A DNA stretch of 64,000 bases from Gymnothorax reevesii (Eukaryota; Chordata; Actinopteri; Anguilliformes; Muraenidae). Of this stretch, positions 22,901 through 31,604 are shown one piece after another. Below the pieces are notes generated by a model that saw only the letters and a program-made list of their open reading frames with translations, ran no database searches and had not been told where the DNA came from. The position numbers and the translations under genes are program-made. The stretch is from the NCBI GenBank assembly GCA_029721435.1, contig CM056586.1:68969679-69033678 (forward strand), written 5' to 3'. How positions within the stretch are numbered: position 1 is the first letter of the stretch; each line of letters starts with the position of its first letter.

Positions 22901-23534
22901 GATTCGGCCACATGCTTCAAAACTTCTTGGACGGCGCATCACAGTGCAGATGGACGGTGAACCTAAGCATACTGTGAAAGCAAACGGGGACTTTAAGCAG
23001 AGCAGTGAGATGTTCCACATGATCAAGTCAATCGCATGACGTTAATCCAATGGAGTAGCAGTCCGTGTTATTAGAGGCGAAACGGAAGGCGAAATTCTCT
23101 GAAGAACCAGCAGGAACTAGAGATGGCTGCAGTGAGGGCCTTACAGACCATGGTTCTTACAGTGTTCATACATGGTTCCTACAGTGTTTCTTAACCCTTA
23201 AATTAAAGTTGAATGTTTACCCTTCAAGCCCTTTTTAGTTGATTGATGTTAAATCCATTCTGATGATGCGCTGAGCCACAATGCTGAAAAGTGTGTTGAT
23301 GTCCAAATAATGTGGCCCTGACTGTAATGGGGTCATTCGGATTTGATGAAAATGGAGAGTATGGCCAACATGTTAAAAAAAGCATTTTTTTTTTTTAAAT
23401 CTTCTCTTCCCTGCAGTCGTGGAAAGCCTCTCTTCCTGTGCGAGGAGAGGTATCGGGTCCTGGAGCAGCAGTGGGTCTCCCACACGTTTGATCACATCAA
23501 CAAACGCTGGGGCCCCCACTATAATGGACTGTAA
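3440..23534 (+). CDS. ubr3: E3 ubiquitin-protein ligase UBR3, C-terminal half (17 exons, 5'-partial)
   Basis: Joined exons: 3440-3885, 5224-5312, 5707-5856, 6321-6454, 7502-7612, 8287-8487, 8860-8996, 11248-11333, 14734-14839, 15098-15201, 15335-15459, 16379-16486, 17020-17145, 17249-17428, 18753-18962, 20439-20578, 23417-23534. All introns are GT-AG, phases agree throughout, and the 2,571 nt give 856 residues plus TAA. The sequence matches what I know of vertebrate UBR3 from [10 protein letters not shown] to the terminal [13 protein letters not shown]3 is a large (about 1,900 residue) RING E3 of the UBR family that works with UBE2A/UBE2B-type E2s; unlike UBR1/2 it is not an established N-degron receptor. 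The RING-H2 ligands visible are C203, C206, C293, H295, H298, C301, C327 and C330 (numbered from the first visible residue), with an ~86-residue insertion inside the finger. The UBR box lies upstream of the window. Exon naming 1-17 here is local. No frameshift or premature stop is seen. Confidence 0.97.
5224..5312 (+). CDS. ubr3: UBR3 visible exon 2 (89 nt)
   Basis: Acceptor TTACAG, donor GTGAGT. Encodes a basic helix, [19 protein letters not shown], then [10 protein letters not shown]. Very close to mammalian UBR3. Ends in phase 1. Confidence 0.95.
5380..5680. mobile_element. Tc1-like end fragment (family B) in a UBR3 intron
   Basis: CGCCATTTCCAGGAAG, GTGAATAAAAACACAGTGCA, ATTTAATTGAAAATAGTG and CTCATTTTGAATTTGATGCC follow the order of the terminal region also seen at 43.3, 30.6 and 44.1 kb. 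No transposase remains. The fragment ends shortly before the acceptor of visible exon 3. Confidence 0.7.
5707..5856 (+). CDS. ubr3: UBR3 visible exon 3 (150 nt), first RING cysteines
   Basis: Acceptor TTGACAG, donor GTACGG. Starts [10 protein letters not shown], an acidic linker, then [12 protein letters not shown], which supplies the first zinc-binding pair C203/C206 of the RING-H2 finger, and [13 protein letters not shown]. Confidence 0.96.
6321..6454 (+). CDS. ubr3: UBR3 visible exon 4 (134 nt)
   Basis: Acceptor GCTGTAG, donor GTAGGT. Encodes [15 protein letters not shown], then [20 protein letters not shown] and LLQRFFKD. This is part of the long insertion between the first and second zinc ligand groups. 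It ends in phase 0. Confidence 0.95.
7502..7612 (+). CDS. ubr3: UBR3 visible exon 5 (111 nt), central RING ligands
   Basis: Acceptor TTGGCAG, donor GTGAGT. Encodes [14 protein letters not shown], then [21 protein letters not shown]293, H295, H298 and C301 are the central ligands of the RING-H2. The exon is 37 codons, phase 0 at both ends. Confidence 0.97.
8287..8487 (+). CDS. ubr3: UBR3 visible exon 6 (201 nt), last RING cysteines
   Basis: Acceptor CCTCAG, donor GTGAGT. Encodes [20 protein letters not shown] with the final zinc ligands C327/C330, then [10 protein letters not shown] and a less conserved linker ([13 protein letters not shown]) ending [11 protein letters not shown]. It has 67 codons, phase 0 at both ends. 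Confidence 0.97.
8496..8629. repeat. Short tandem repeat, ~28 bp unit, directly after an exon
   Basis: About five copies of a unit containing CTACTGATGTTCTGTTGTTG start about 8 bases after the donor of visible UBR3 exon 6. Some copies carry an extra TGCTAC block. Confidence 0.9.
8860..8996 (+). CDS. ubr3: UBR3 visible exon 7 (137 nt)
   Basis: Acceptor TTATTTAG, donor GTGAGA. Encodes [20 protein letters not shown] and [15 protein letters not shown], both highly conserved in UBR3. It ends in phase 2. Confidence 0.96.
8997..11247. other. UBR3 intron (2.25 kb)
   Basis: No gene is seen. At about 9925-10009 there is a fragment resembling the TTAA MITE family found at 46.5, 48.7, 54.2 and 60.9 kb: a GTTTTCAACAGC block, a GATATCTT block and a CTCTAAGGGTTA end. 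Confidence 0.6.
11248..11333 (+). CDS. ubr3: UBR3 visible exon 8 (86 nt), donor seeds a minisatellite
   Basis: Acceptor CTCCCAG, donor GTGAGT. Encodes [20 protein letters not shown] and AAAKRSCL, and ends in phase 1. The last 11 exonic bases, TTCCTGTCTCA, and the donor GTGAGT are the same as the repeat unit of the minisatellite that starts here, so the exon end is the first copy of the array. The length is not a multiple of three; skipping would break the frame. Confidence 0.95.
11323..13112. repeat. 33-35 bp minisatellite made of the exon 8 splice junction, ~53 copies
   Basis: The unit contains TTTCCTGTCTCAGTGAGT followed by TTACTCCTCTCTCTG. By eye I count 53 units including the real exon-intron junction. 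Units 1-18 (to about 11930) all keep GTGAG. From unit 19 many carry CAGCGAGT instead. In total about 30 have GTGAGT and about 23 have GC in place of GT. Units also vary by CT dinucleotides and by TTACTCC/TTACTGC/TTACTAC. Because many units are 33 bp, both strands have long open frames with an 11-residue repeat; these are artefacts and not proteins. Confidence 0.96.
13247..13319. repeat. (GT)n microsatellite with GC interruptions
   Basis: Alternating purine-pyrimidine tract containing a CGCGCGCG core, in the intron after visible exon 8. Confidence 0.9.
14309..14366. repeat. Two-copy 30-bp tandem duplication
   Basis: GGTTTTCAGGTGGTGACTTG plus GCAAATTTT occurs twice in direct succession with almost no divergence. 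This looks recent. It lies in the UBR3 intron. Confidence 0.85.
14734..14839 (+). CDS. ubr3: UBR3 visible exon 9 (106 nt)
   Basis: Acceptor TTTTTCAG, donor GTGAGT. Encodes [20 protein letters not shown] and [15 protein letters not shown]. The first half is nearly identical to mammalian UBR3; the end is a variable linker. Confidence 0.96.
15098..15201 (+). CDS. ubr3: UBR3 visible exon 10 (104 nt), tandem acceptor
   Basis: Preceded by a T-rich tract and CAGTAG, so it could start at 15098 or 15101; both keep the frame. Encodes [20 protein letters not shown] and [14 protein letters not shown], a hydrophobic helical segment. Donor GTATCA is weaker than its neighbours. Confidence 0.93.
15335..15459 (+). 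CDS. ubr3: UBR3 visible exon 11 (125 nt)
   Basis: Acceptor CGTTTCAG, donor GTAAAG. Encodes [20 protein letters not shown] and [19 protein letters not shown], matching the UBR3 helical region. It ends in phase 0 at AACAAG. Confidence 0.95.
15603..15745. repeat. Interspersed repeat beginning ATCCCCCGCC
   Basis: TATCCCCCGCC, a GCGGGGGATAT block, then runs of GTCCGTCC. Related sequence occurs at 42165-42380 (TATCCCCCGCC, GGGGATATTGG, GTCCATCC), and a looser relative at 55545-56055. Class unknown. Confidence 0.6.
16379..16486 (+). CDS. ubr3: UBR3 visible exon 12 (108 nt)
   Basis: Acceptor ACTCACAG, donor GTAAGC. Encodes [20 protein letters not shown], then [16 protein letters not shown]. The [10 protein letters not shown] core matches mammalian UBR3; flanks are divergent. 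It has 36 codons, phase 0 at both ends. Confidence 0.93.
16873..17000. repeat. (GT)n microsatellite next to a splice acceptor
   Basis: About 70 bp of pure GT followed by GT interrupted with GCGCGC and GTGC, ending about 20 bp before the acceptor AG at 17018-17019. Only a short pyrimidine tract (CCCATCTTTTCTGGCCC) separates it from visible exon 13. Confidence 0.95.
17020..17145 (+). CDS. ubr3: UBR3 visible exon 13 (126 nt)
   Basis: Acceptor CTGGCCCAG, donor GTAATG. Encodes [20 protein letters not shown] and [20 protein letters not shown] plus CL. It is strongly conserved from WSP onward. A CCCCACAG further in (17040-17047) looks like an acceptor, but using it would drop the conserved WSP. It has 42 codons, phase 0 at both ends. 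Confidence 0.94.
17249..17428 (+). CDS. ubr3: UBR3 visible exon 14 (180 nt)
   Basis: Acceptor TGTTTCAG, donor GTAATA. Encodes [20 protein letters not shown] and [20 protein letters not shown], ending EMQAEQKM. It is less conserved than the exons around it. It has 60 codons, phase 0 at both ends. The intron before it is only 103 bp. Confidence 0.94.
18753..18962 (+). CDS. ubr3: UBR3 visible exon 15 (210 nt), cysteine-rich C-terminal domain
   Basis: Acceptor CATCCCAG, donor GTAAGT. Encodes [40 protein letters not shown], then [20 protein letters not shown] and [10 protein letters not shown]. The spaced cysteines are the zinc-binding part of the UBR C-terminal (autoinhibitory-type) domain shared with UBR1/2. 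It has 70 codons, phase 0. Confidence 0.97.
19051..19530. repeat. Probable interspersed repeat, class unknown
   Basis: Starts GGGTCATTCTGTGTCAAGTC and ends near GATCCGGGGTCGCACAT. A related opening (GGGTCATTCCGCAGG) occurs at about 4177. I infer a dispersed element from this similarity only. Confidence 0.35.
19735..20235. repeat. ~120-bp tandem repeat, four copies, GCTAGC palindromes
   Basis: The block ACTTTAGCTAGCAAGCTAGC starts at 19813, 19931, 20052 and 20170 (periods 118, 121 and 118). Each unit also has AATCATTAAAC, a CAAACTGTT block and CCTTATTAGCAAGC. It sits in the intron before visible UBR3 exon 16. Confidence 0.92.
20439..20578 (+). CDS. ubr3: UBR3 visible exon 16 (140 nt)
   Basis: Acceptor CTCTCCAG, donor GTAAAA. 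Encodes [20 protein letters not shown] and [20 protein letters not shown], then EEDRDLR. It is almost identical to mammalian UBR3. The hydrophobic stretch is part of the folded C-terminal domain, not evidence of a membrane anchor. Confidence 0.97.
21425..22436 (-). mobile_element. Tc1-like relic (family B)
   Basis: It shares motifs in order with the - strand copies at 43.3 and 44.1 kb: GAAGTTACCCATGTCATGTG, ACCATTATGGATGCTGG, CTCCGCCTCCCCGGG, and the end CAGTGTTCCAACTTTTTTGG. Transposase frames are destroyed. The left end is missing. Confidence 0.75.
22465..23325 (+). mobile_element. Tc1-like relic (family C) with both terminal repeats
   Basis: Left end CAGTCGGGTTTATAAATATT TGGACATC; right end GATGTCCAAATAATGTGGCC CTGACTG, an imperfect inverted repeat followed by TA. 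The + strand has decayed transposase pieces: [20 protein letters not shown] (Asp region), SNGVAV and a later EEPAG part. Stops and frameshifts make it inactive. Related pieces are at 52.8 and 61-62 kb. Confidence 0.8.
23417..23534 (+). CDS. ubr3: UBR3 last exon (118 nt coding)
   Basis: Acceptor CCCTGCAG. Encodes [20 protein letters not shown] and [18 protein letters not shown], then TAA at 23532-23534. This is the known C-terminus of UBR3. Confidence 0.98.
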
Positions 23535-24030
23535 CGCATCCCCACGCCCCGCATCCCCATGTCAGCACAGGAGTCTGTCGTTAAGGAATGCTGTGGCAGC
23601 ATATTGCACAATGTAGTAGAACACTCATTGGCATTAGAAGACGCGCCGCCAGGATGATGTCAATTTTGGTGTGCAGTCACGCCAACGGTGTGACAGTGTG
23701 TTTCTCGTCGATAAAATCAAGTTTTTATTTTAATGGAGAGACAGAGTTTGAGGAACTAATCCTGAAAGTTAGTCAAACATATCGCATAAGAGGATTTTTT
23801 TTCTAAGGACAGATTTCTTAAAAATATGTTTCCACTTTAAGATTTAATTTATCAGGCAATTTATTTGATCTGCTGCCATGAATTTTTGCTGGTGACAATT
23901 TTTTCCCCCAAATGTGTTTATCTGATTTCTGATTCTGAAATGCATTCACAAGTGTATGTAACTGAAAATGGTATTCTCAGAGGAGAAAAAGAATAAGCCC
24001 TTTCATTAAATACGCTGATCCTTTGTCTCG
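23535..24030 (+). other. ubr3: UBR3 3' UTR (minimum estimate)
   Basis: After the stop, the first plausible polyadenylation signal is ATTAAA at 24005-24010. A canonical AATAAA lies further off at 25364-25369, so the UTR may extend to about 25.4 kb. The sequence alone cannot decide. Confidence 0.4.
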
Positions 24031-26430
24031 GCACTTAAATTCGCATGCATCATTCAATATCGTGTTGTTTTGTAGTCTATTTTTTCAGTGGCGTTTGTGC
24101 TGTATCTCTTGAGTTGTATTTCAGAAGTGTGATTCAGTACTGGTAGGCAATACTGTTCTGGCACGTGGACAAAATCTTTTGCGAATAAGCTAAGAAAAAT
24201 CCAATATGAGGTCTAGCTGCAGTTCATCCTCAGGAATATTTTTCTCTCGTTTATTTTGTAGATGAAAAGGTGAGGTGCGGGACTCGGTCTTGCACGTGAT
24301 TGAGTCAGTGCGAGACGGTCTGTGTGCCCCCACCTCACCTTTTGATCACATTTTACTGCGCACCTATGCACCTGTCACTAAGACTTTTTATTCAGGTGTG
24401 CAAGAGCCTCTAATGTCTGTTTTATTTTGTAGATTGAAGTCAAAAAGGCTATTTAAATATATGCTGCTATTCACTTTCAATTATTACAGTAACATTTTGC
24501 ATTTGTAATATCTCTCAGAGAATGCATTTACATAAAACATTGATAGTACTTCATTGGCTGTCATAGTTTTGCATTGGTAGAGGAAGAGCTGTGTTGAGAA
24601 GCCATTTTGGGCGGGGGGGACATCACATGACCATCATGTCTCCAGACCCCACCCACCAGCTGGGGTGGAGGGCCAGGCTGTATCTCTGTGAGTGAGGACT
24701 CCGTTCAAACGGATTTCCTCTCGGAGTCGGTCCTCACCCTCTGTACTGATCCATGCTTGTTGTTCAGATCTGTTTGACTTTAAATTCTGCAGAAAATACG
24801 ATTATATGCAGAAATTCTTGTTAATTCAGACTTTGCAAGTTGCTGTTGGTTTCCAAAGGAAGCCCTCTGTGTATCTTAATCTGTCACATGAGTAGTTTAT
24901 GGAAGTCTTTGTGTTCTAATCTCTCTTTCATATTACTTTCCTGGATTTGGCTAACTTGACTCGAAATGTGCCTGCCTTGCATTGACTCTTTATCCAGCTA
25001 TAAATGTGTATTATAGCTGCCCCTTGAGCACTTGATATATTTTCAGTACTGTCCTTTGATTTTTGGTGCAGTTTTTCTAATTCTCCAGTTTACCACCAGA
25101 ACAACCTTTAAAAAAAGTAGCTTTAGTCTTTTTGTTGTTGAAAGAGCTTAACAATCCATACACTTGAGGCCCAGGATATGTCATAATTCTTGTTACTATA
25201 ATACTTTTTAAACTCCACAAAAGCCTAAATCTGTTTATTTCAGTTGATGTGTTGTTAGTCTAATGGGTTGATTTCTTAGTTTATGATGGGTGTACTGAAA
25301 CCCATGTATAAATGCTAAATGCATTCCAAATGGGTGCCAAATTCATATTCTAAGCACATATATAATAAAATATACATGGCATTTATTGCTTTGATAACAT
25401 TTGAGTACTGCATTTTTAATGCCTCACTCTTATTTACCGATTTTCAAATTACAAAGAAAATAATTATTGACCTTTTACGCCAGACTTCATCTAAATCTTT
25501 ACGAGGAGAAATGCACTCGCAGTCCACTTTATTAGGTTAACCTGCAGGGTGATGCAAACTGCTTGAGAATGGGCGGAGCACTTCGGGTGGTGTGCGGACG
25601 AGCTGTGTGTGTGGTAGCCTCTGCTCAGGATAATTCTGTGTGCCTGATGTCCTACAAGCACACAGCACACAATGATTCACCATATTATTATTATTATTAT
25701 TATTATTATTCTGTGTGCGTGATTATCCTTAATGGATAGCCCCTTGAGATACATCATCTAATTTTTTGGGGGGTCCAACACAAGCATACAGTATAACACA
25801 ACAATATGTAATCACATGCAACATGCAGAAAGGGTCTCATTTGCCACCCCCCACCCCCACCCTACACTCCCATAATGTAATGGCTGGTTAGAGTGGAGTG
25901 TCTGATGCCGCGGCAGGCGAAGCTGCACCAAGCAGCGAGCCGACGCAGCTGAAAGTGATTGGGTGAAATAAGAGGAAAGGAGCTCGCGTTTCAGAATAAA
26001 CGAAAGGCTTAAGTTCCAGAAACATAGCGAGCAACCAGATAGAAAAGAAATCTCAATAAAAGAGAAAACCAATAAGGCACCTAACAACAGAGCCAAATAA
26101 CCTAAAGAAGCTGAGCTTCCCAGAAACAAAGAAAAAAAATAAAAAATATATATATGGCAAACCCCTGACTAGAAATATATTGAGCCGAAGTGAGCGAAGT
26201 CATATCAAGCTCTGCAGCAGAGGAGGCGTGGCAACTTCTGGCTTAAATAGATTCCGGGAAGGATCGCCCAGGAGTAATCAGCCAGCTGGGTAAAAAATCC
26301 GATGTGGAAAGAAAACGATATCTTCCGGGACGAGAGTAACAAAGAAAGCAAAAAGCACATGGCAAACCATGACACATGACCCACGACACCTACTGCGAGT
26401 GGCTGGGAGATGGGTACCACAATACATATA
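24031..26430. other. Intergenic or distal 3' UTR
   Basis: No gene or clear element is seen. It contains an (ATT)n microsatellite at 25685-25711 and several open frames without any family resemblance. Confidence 0.5.
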
Positions 26431-26433
26431 ATC

Positions 26434-27063
26434 AGGTGGGAGTAACTAATTACAAAGTAACTAGTTACTGAAATCAGATTACGTTTATCAGTAAGGCAGT
26501 AATGTAACGCATTACTTTAATAACTTAAGTAATCAGATTACAGTTACTAACAAATAAATGATCTAGTTACTTGCATTACTTTAAATTCCTCAACTATCGG
26601 CAGGACAGGAGGCCAGGAACACGTCTTCATCCTCTTGTTCTTCTTCTTCCTTTTGAGTATATTGGCGATTGAGACTGAGGACAGAAATCAAATCAAACGT
26701 CCTTTTTCATGCGTGTTCATGCCAGGACTGTAGCCTTTTACTTGACTCACTTGCTGTTTGGGCAGATTTTTACAACTTTGCTGTTGGCTCTGCTGTATAA
26801 ACGAGCATGAAAGTGAGATCTTGTGCCCTAGAATAAAGATTCATGAGGATCTGGGCACATGCCTGGTTTTAGCATGACATGGTTTATTAATTAATTTATG
26901 GTGAATTTCAGATGATGGCGAAGAGTAATCCAAAAGTAATGTAACTAGTAGTGTAACTATTTACTTTAAGCAGTGAGTAATTAAAGTAAAGGATTACTTT
27001 TTTTAAAAAGTAACTAGTAATGTGTAATGCATTACTTTTTTAGAGTAACTAACCCAACACTAC
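26434..27063. mobile_element. Non-autonomous DNA transposon, GTAACTA-rich ends
   Basis: The left end has GGGAGTAACTAATTAC and AAGTAACTAGTTACTG; the right end read in reverse has GTTGGGTTAGTTACT and ATTACTAGTTACTTTTT. Both ends are built from GTAAC/GTTAC blocks and frame a unique centre with no coding capacity. It resembles a widespread fish repeat with a CAGTGTTGGG-type end; superfamily not assigned. Confidence 0.6.
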
Positions 27064-28019
27064 ATATAATACACGGGTTTGACATCCATACACACGCATG
27101 CATATATGCATACACACACACGCTCTCAAATCTAAACTTAGTTATAACTGGCAAGCAGGACCCTTGCAATATGGAATGACTGGGGTCACCACTAAAAGCA
27201 GCAGCTTGAGGTTTTGAGGAAGGAAGATGACGAACTCTTAAAGACATTAGGAGTTAATTAATCTTGTGTTAATGGATAAATTGTTCCATCAGGATGGAGC
27301 TTTAAATTTAAATACACATCTTCTGGTTTCTTTGCTAATTTTTGGAACAAAGAAAGTTTTCTGGGCTTGTCGAAGAGAGTTGGTGGGTGTATATGGTGTC
27401 AGATTTTGTTTTAGGTATGAGGAATAATTAAAATTAATATATTTGAAAATGCTTTGGAGCCAACAGCAATGTCTCTGAGTGCTGAGGGTAGTTCAAAGTT
27501 TCTTACTTGGAGCAGTGAAGGATTCGGTCAGGGTACCTTAAAATAAATCTACAGAGACTATTATAAACTAGACGTATGTCGATGGCGCACCATCGCAAAT
27601 CTCCACGCTCCGCAACGAATGTTAAGGGAGTAGTAGTAATGCGTCAGAGGGCAATTCACTGAACTGGCTTTCTGCTGTACAAATGATAATCAGCTTGTTG
27701 CAGTGACAAAGCACCGATACTGATCAGAGTTATAGCAATGCGATATAGTTGGTTAGTTGGATAGAGTACTTTTTGAGTCGTAAAATTATGTGATGTCACA
27801 AGCTCTTCTTCTTTGGTCTTGGGTCTTCTTATTGCAGCTATTGCATGTGTCCTACGGGCCAATGCAAACATCAATGAGCTACTGCTACTTCTGCAAGTGT
27901 CCGTATAGTCCATGCACACACAGCACTACTACTGCCACAATGGCGTATCCTTGTACTTGGAGACGTCCGATACGGGTTCTGATTTTATCCACACACACAT
28001 TCACCTACACTCCAGCACC
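27064..28019. other. Intergenic, nothing recognised
   Basis: No convincing gene or repeat is seen, apart from a short (CA)-like stretch near 27090-27125. Confidence 0.5.
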
Positions 28020-28320
28020 TGCCTCGAATTACCCTACCAATTACTAAAACCACCCAGAAACGCCGTACTAACCACCCGATACACCCTAGCAACCATTTAG
28101 AAACCCCAATATAAACATTATAAGGCCACGTTTCCCAGATTAATCTAAGAAGATCTTGGAGCTAAGTAAGTACTTACTTACACCCTAATAGCCACGATGT
28201 GCACCCTGGCAACCATTTACAAACACAAGCAACTGTCCATGAACCACAAAGCGACCTTCCTCCATACTGTAGCAACCACCCAAAAACACACTAGCTACCA
28301 GCCTTTCAACAGCCAACTTC
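28020..28320. repeat. Degenerate minisatellite with ACCCTAGCAACCA units
   Basis: Repeated variants of ACCCTAGCAACCATTTAGAA, ACCCTGGCAACCATTTACAA and TAGCAACCACCCAAAAACAC, interrupted by unrelated sequence. Decayed array with a ~25-30 bp period. Confidence 0.6.
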
Positions 28321-28658
28321 TTACCCCTAGATTCCACTGGGCTCATATCTGCCACGTAACCTGTGTGACACCATTTTGCTCAGTCCTCCATGTGACTTCA
28401 TATCTCACGAGACCGTAACGGAAGTAAAGCGTCCTGCCAGCTGATAGAATTGACTCGCTCAGATTTAGCTTATTTCGTCATTTTTCCTAGATATTTGTGC
28501 TTCTGCCACAGGTGAGTACGCCAAGTTAAATGCTTTTTAATTGTATTTATTACTAAAATACACCCGGACAGAAGGATTCCTTGTCTGAGCTGAGAGCTCT
28601 CCTGTTTTACAGTGATGCACTGGGCAAAGGGCGGCCATCTTCCGAGACTATACCTTTG

Positions 28659-28812
28659 CCCTATAAAGCCATTTGTATCATATTTGATAAACGTTATCAA
28701 TTAACACATTCAAAAAATCTTTTTTTACATTTTGTTATAGGACTAAATAAAGAGTCAATTTCAAAAAAATTGAATTTTCTGCCAATTCTATCATAGTTCA
28801 GGCTTTATAGGG
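28659..28812. mobile_element. Small MITE with CCCTATAAAGCC ends
   Basis: Perfect 12-bp terminal inverted repeat CCCTATAAAGCC / GGCTTTATAGGG. TTAA follows on the right (28813-28816) and TTTG precedes on the left, so a TTAA duplication with decay is likely. This would fit a piggyBac-type MITE. No coding capacity. Confidence 0.7.
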
Positions 28813-29627
28813 TTAAAGGTGATGTGTCAGCAACAAGCCTTCAACAATGTCATTGCAATATTCTGTGAGGCTAAGGTGAAAACCAGTCCCCGCTTCCCTG
28901 CCAGGCTGTGCGTTGAGCATAATAGAAAGACATTTATACATTCTCCGCAGGACTCCAAACATTTTGCCGACACCTTATGCAAAAGCTACAGTAAGGTAAG
29001 CCACCAGGCGGACTATTTAGTTCTTCAGTGTAATAGTCTGATATACATTTTTTTCCCCAACTTCTTCAGTTGAAAGGGTAATTAAACACAGGCTGTTGTT
29101 TTTTATTTGAGCATTATGGACCAAAATATTGAGTGCTACCCCAATGGGTGACTGTAGGTGACCCATATTATGGTGTCGCTGCATTTTAACACGTTCATGC
29201 AGTTCAGACCCCACGGACATGGATCTGCTCTATTTATGCATCCAGTTACACTATTCGATTAATAGGCGGCACCCAAATGGAGGTCAGTGCCTGTTACCGA
29301 TTTAGAATATGGATGAGTTAAGACCTATCAATTTATTTTTAGAATTTAGCGCAGAATAAGGGCCCCAAACACAAAAAGACTTCATGAAAATTCAGCAGTG
29401 AGATGTTAAAAAAAAAATAAAAATACTGAGAATTGAAGAAAGGCAGAGCAGTAAAACAGTACGTTTCTGGGATCATAAACTCCTTGACCGCAAGTGTGCA
29501 TCATCTGAGTGTGACATTAAAATTGACTAACTGTCTATGAGCCAAATAAAATTGCTTTTCAAGTGGCTCTTCAAGCTCTCCAAGTGGGTTTCTTAGTGGT
29601 TCAGCAAATTGTGCAGTCAAATCATAA
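28813..29627. other. Intergenic, nothing firm
   Basis: A stretch at 28950-28994 looks like a tiny exon (CTCCGCAG before, GTAAGC after) but has no homology that I recognise. Confidence 0.4.
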
Positions 29628-30034
29628 GATAATCCGGTTACACTTTATTTGAAGTGTTGCTCATGAAGGCTTTATACAGCATGTATAATGCCTTCATAAA
29701 TGAGACATAATGTCTTCATAAATCATACATAAGCAAATGTCATGCTTTGTAAAGGTTGTAATAACACATCCTTATTCAGCATGTGATGCCAGCTGTGATA
29801 TAACTGACAGTGTCAATTAGTTAGTGGCTAAATGTGATAAAGGGCGACATTGTTAACATAGTGACATTGTCATTGTCACATGCTGAAGAAGGATGTGTGA
29901 TTCCTCCCTTTACAAAGTATGACATTTGCTGATGAATGATTTATGAAGACAGTATGTCACATTTATGAAGGCATTATACATGCTGTATAAAGCCTTTATG
30001 AGCAACACTTCAAATAAAGTGTGACCGATAATCC
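29628..30034. mobile_element. hAT-type MITE with long inverted repeats and 8-bp target duplication
   Basis: The element 29636-30026 begins GGTTACACTTTATTTGAAGT and ends in the near-complement ACTTCAAATAAAGTGTGACC. The arms match for about 150 bp. It is flanked by GATAATCC at 29628-29635 and again at 30027-30034. An 8-bp duplication is the hallmark of the hAT superfamily. No transposase. Confidence 0.93.
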
Positions 30035-30639
30035 TATGTTTACCAGGAGTCAACTGACTCATGAAGCTCAATATGAATTTATGACTACTGGGAATTATCA
30101 TGGGTCCATCACCATAGAAGGGCATGGACATCTATAGTCTTCATGAAGCTCGACAAACTCCAACTTTTTTTTTCCTCCATTAAAAAGCAATGAAATGTGT
30201 CTTTTTTCAACAGACCCCCATTAGCCAGCATACAGTCATAAAAAAATAGCTTCTATTATTGTCAGAATGTTCGCCTTGCAAGAAAACTGTGTGCTGCTAC
30301 CACCTCCTCTGACGTGGACGAGGGGTTTGACTTTAGGAGGTGTGCAAAATGAAGGGAAAAAAAAGTGAAAATTATTTAGAAGAAACGCAGGCTGCACACT
30401 GCACACATGGTGAAATGTGTGAATACGAACAGATAGAATGCAGGTGCAGCGACACACCCATCATTATGCAGCAGACTCCCCTGTATTTGAACACTTTTCT
30501 CCATATTCTACAGTCTGCATCTTTAGTTTCACTTGCCCTGGAATCTCAGTAAAGGGGAAACTACATTCTTACTGCCTTCCACAGACGGTCTGACAGTTTC
30601 ATCAGACCCAAGCTGCTGACCTGCCAGTATTCATCCAGT

Positions 30640-30840
30640 ACAAACCCTAATTCCACTGAAGTTGGTACATTGTGCAAAACGTGAATAAAAACAGAATACA
30701 GAGATTTGCAAATCCTTTTCGACCTATATTCACTTGAGTACACCACAAAAACAAGACATTAAATGTTTAAACTGATAATCTTTATTGTTTTTTTTTTTTT
30801 TTGAAATATTCACTCATTTTGAATCTGATGCCTGCATCAT
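30640..30840. mobile_element. Tc1-like end fragment (family B)
   Basis: CAAACCCTAATTCCACTGAA, GTTGGTACATTGTGCAAAAC, GTGAATAAAAACAGAATACA and ACTCATTTTGAATCTGATGC follow the terminal order of the family. Only the end survives. Confidence 0.75.
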
Positions 30841-31110
30841 AGTCCAAACAAATAGTCCACAAACAAATGCAATTGTGGCATTGGTTAAACACCAGTGTCT
30901 ACGGTCACCACTCATCTGTGGAAAGGATTTAACAATTGAAACCAGAAAAATCAGCCACACATATTTTACATGAGAAATCTTTAAGACTTGTCAACAATAA
31001 TTTGAGTGAAACAGCAAATTATTAATGTTATTTTTCATATAAACAAGGGGCTTTACACTACTTTGATTACAGATTTCAAAATGTGAGCAGAAGTAATGAA
31101 TATGTCAAGC

Positions 31111-31604
31111 AAGATCAACGAAATTCTCGGTTAAGGCACTGTGCTGCAGTGCAGAGGTGACTATTACGTCGCGGGTTCGAGCCCCGGCGTACCCACCGGC
31201 AGGGGTCGGCAGCTTTTTCAGAGTAGCGCACAATTGGCCATTGCGCTACAGGGTTCCAAAATTGGGAAGGGACTGCCGGATTTGGGAATACAATAGTTGC
31301 TTTGTTCGTTGCTCCAGCGCCTCCTGCTGGCCAGACGGGCGCTCGTCAGGAAGACTCTGGGATTGTTCATGTCCGGGTATCCTCTGCCCTCGTTCTGAAT
31401 TTACGAGGATTCAACCAATGAGTGTAAAAGAATCAGTGGCTGACGGGCACGTGCTTCGGAGGAGAGCCGTGAACTGTCCTCACTATCCTGAGTTGGCAGC
31501 AGGGGGTCGCATACGAGCAAGCTTTGTACATAGTTCACCTATTGGGCATTCCAGATTCGGGTGGGATTGGAGATGTCAAAAAAAAAAAAAAGATCAACGA
31601 AATT
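31111..31604 (+). mobile_element. tRNA-derived SINE with 15-bp target duplications
   Basis: Body 31126-31589. The head reads CTCGGTTAAGGCACTGTGCT and carries a polymerase III box B, GGGTTCGAGCCCC, at about 31174-31186. A tail of about 13 A ends it. AAGATCAACGAAATT occurs at 31111-31125 and 31590-31604, a perfect 15-bp duplication showing insertion by reverse transcription. The open frame through the body is fortuitous. Confidence 0.93.

Larger units (their letters stand above)
20579..23416. other. Last UBR3 intron (2.84 kb)
   Basis: It holds two separate Tc1 relics listed individually. 20579-21420 has no recognisable element. Confidence 0.7.

Noticed and set aside
28950..28994. 45-nt exon-like piece between CCGCAG and GTAAGC
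   Set aside because: Too short, no homology, no partner exons.
31126..31200. Functional tRNA gene
   Set aside because: There is a box B, but the rest is followed by SINE body, poly-A and target duplications; it is a retroposon head.
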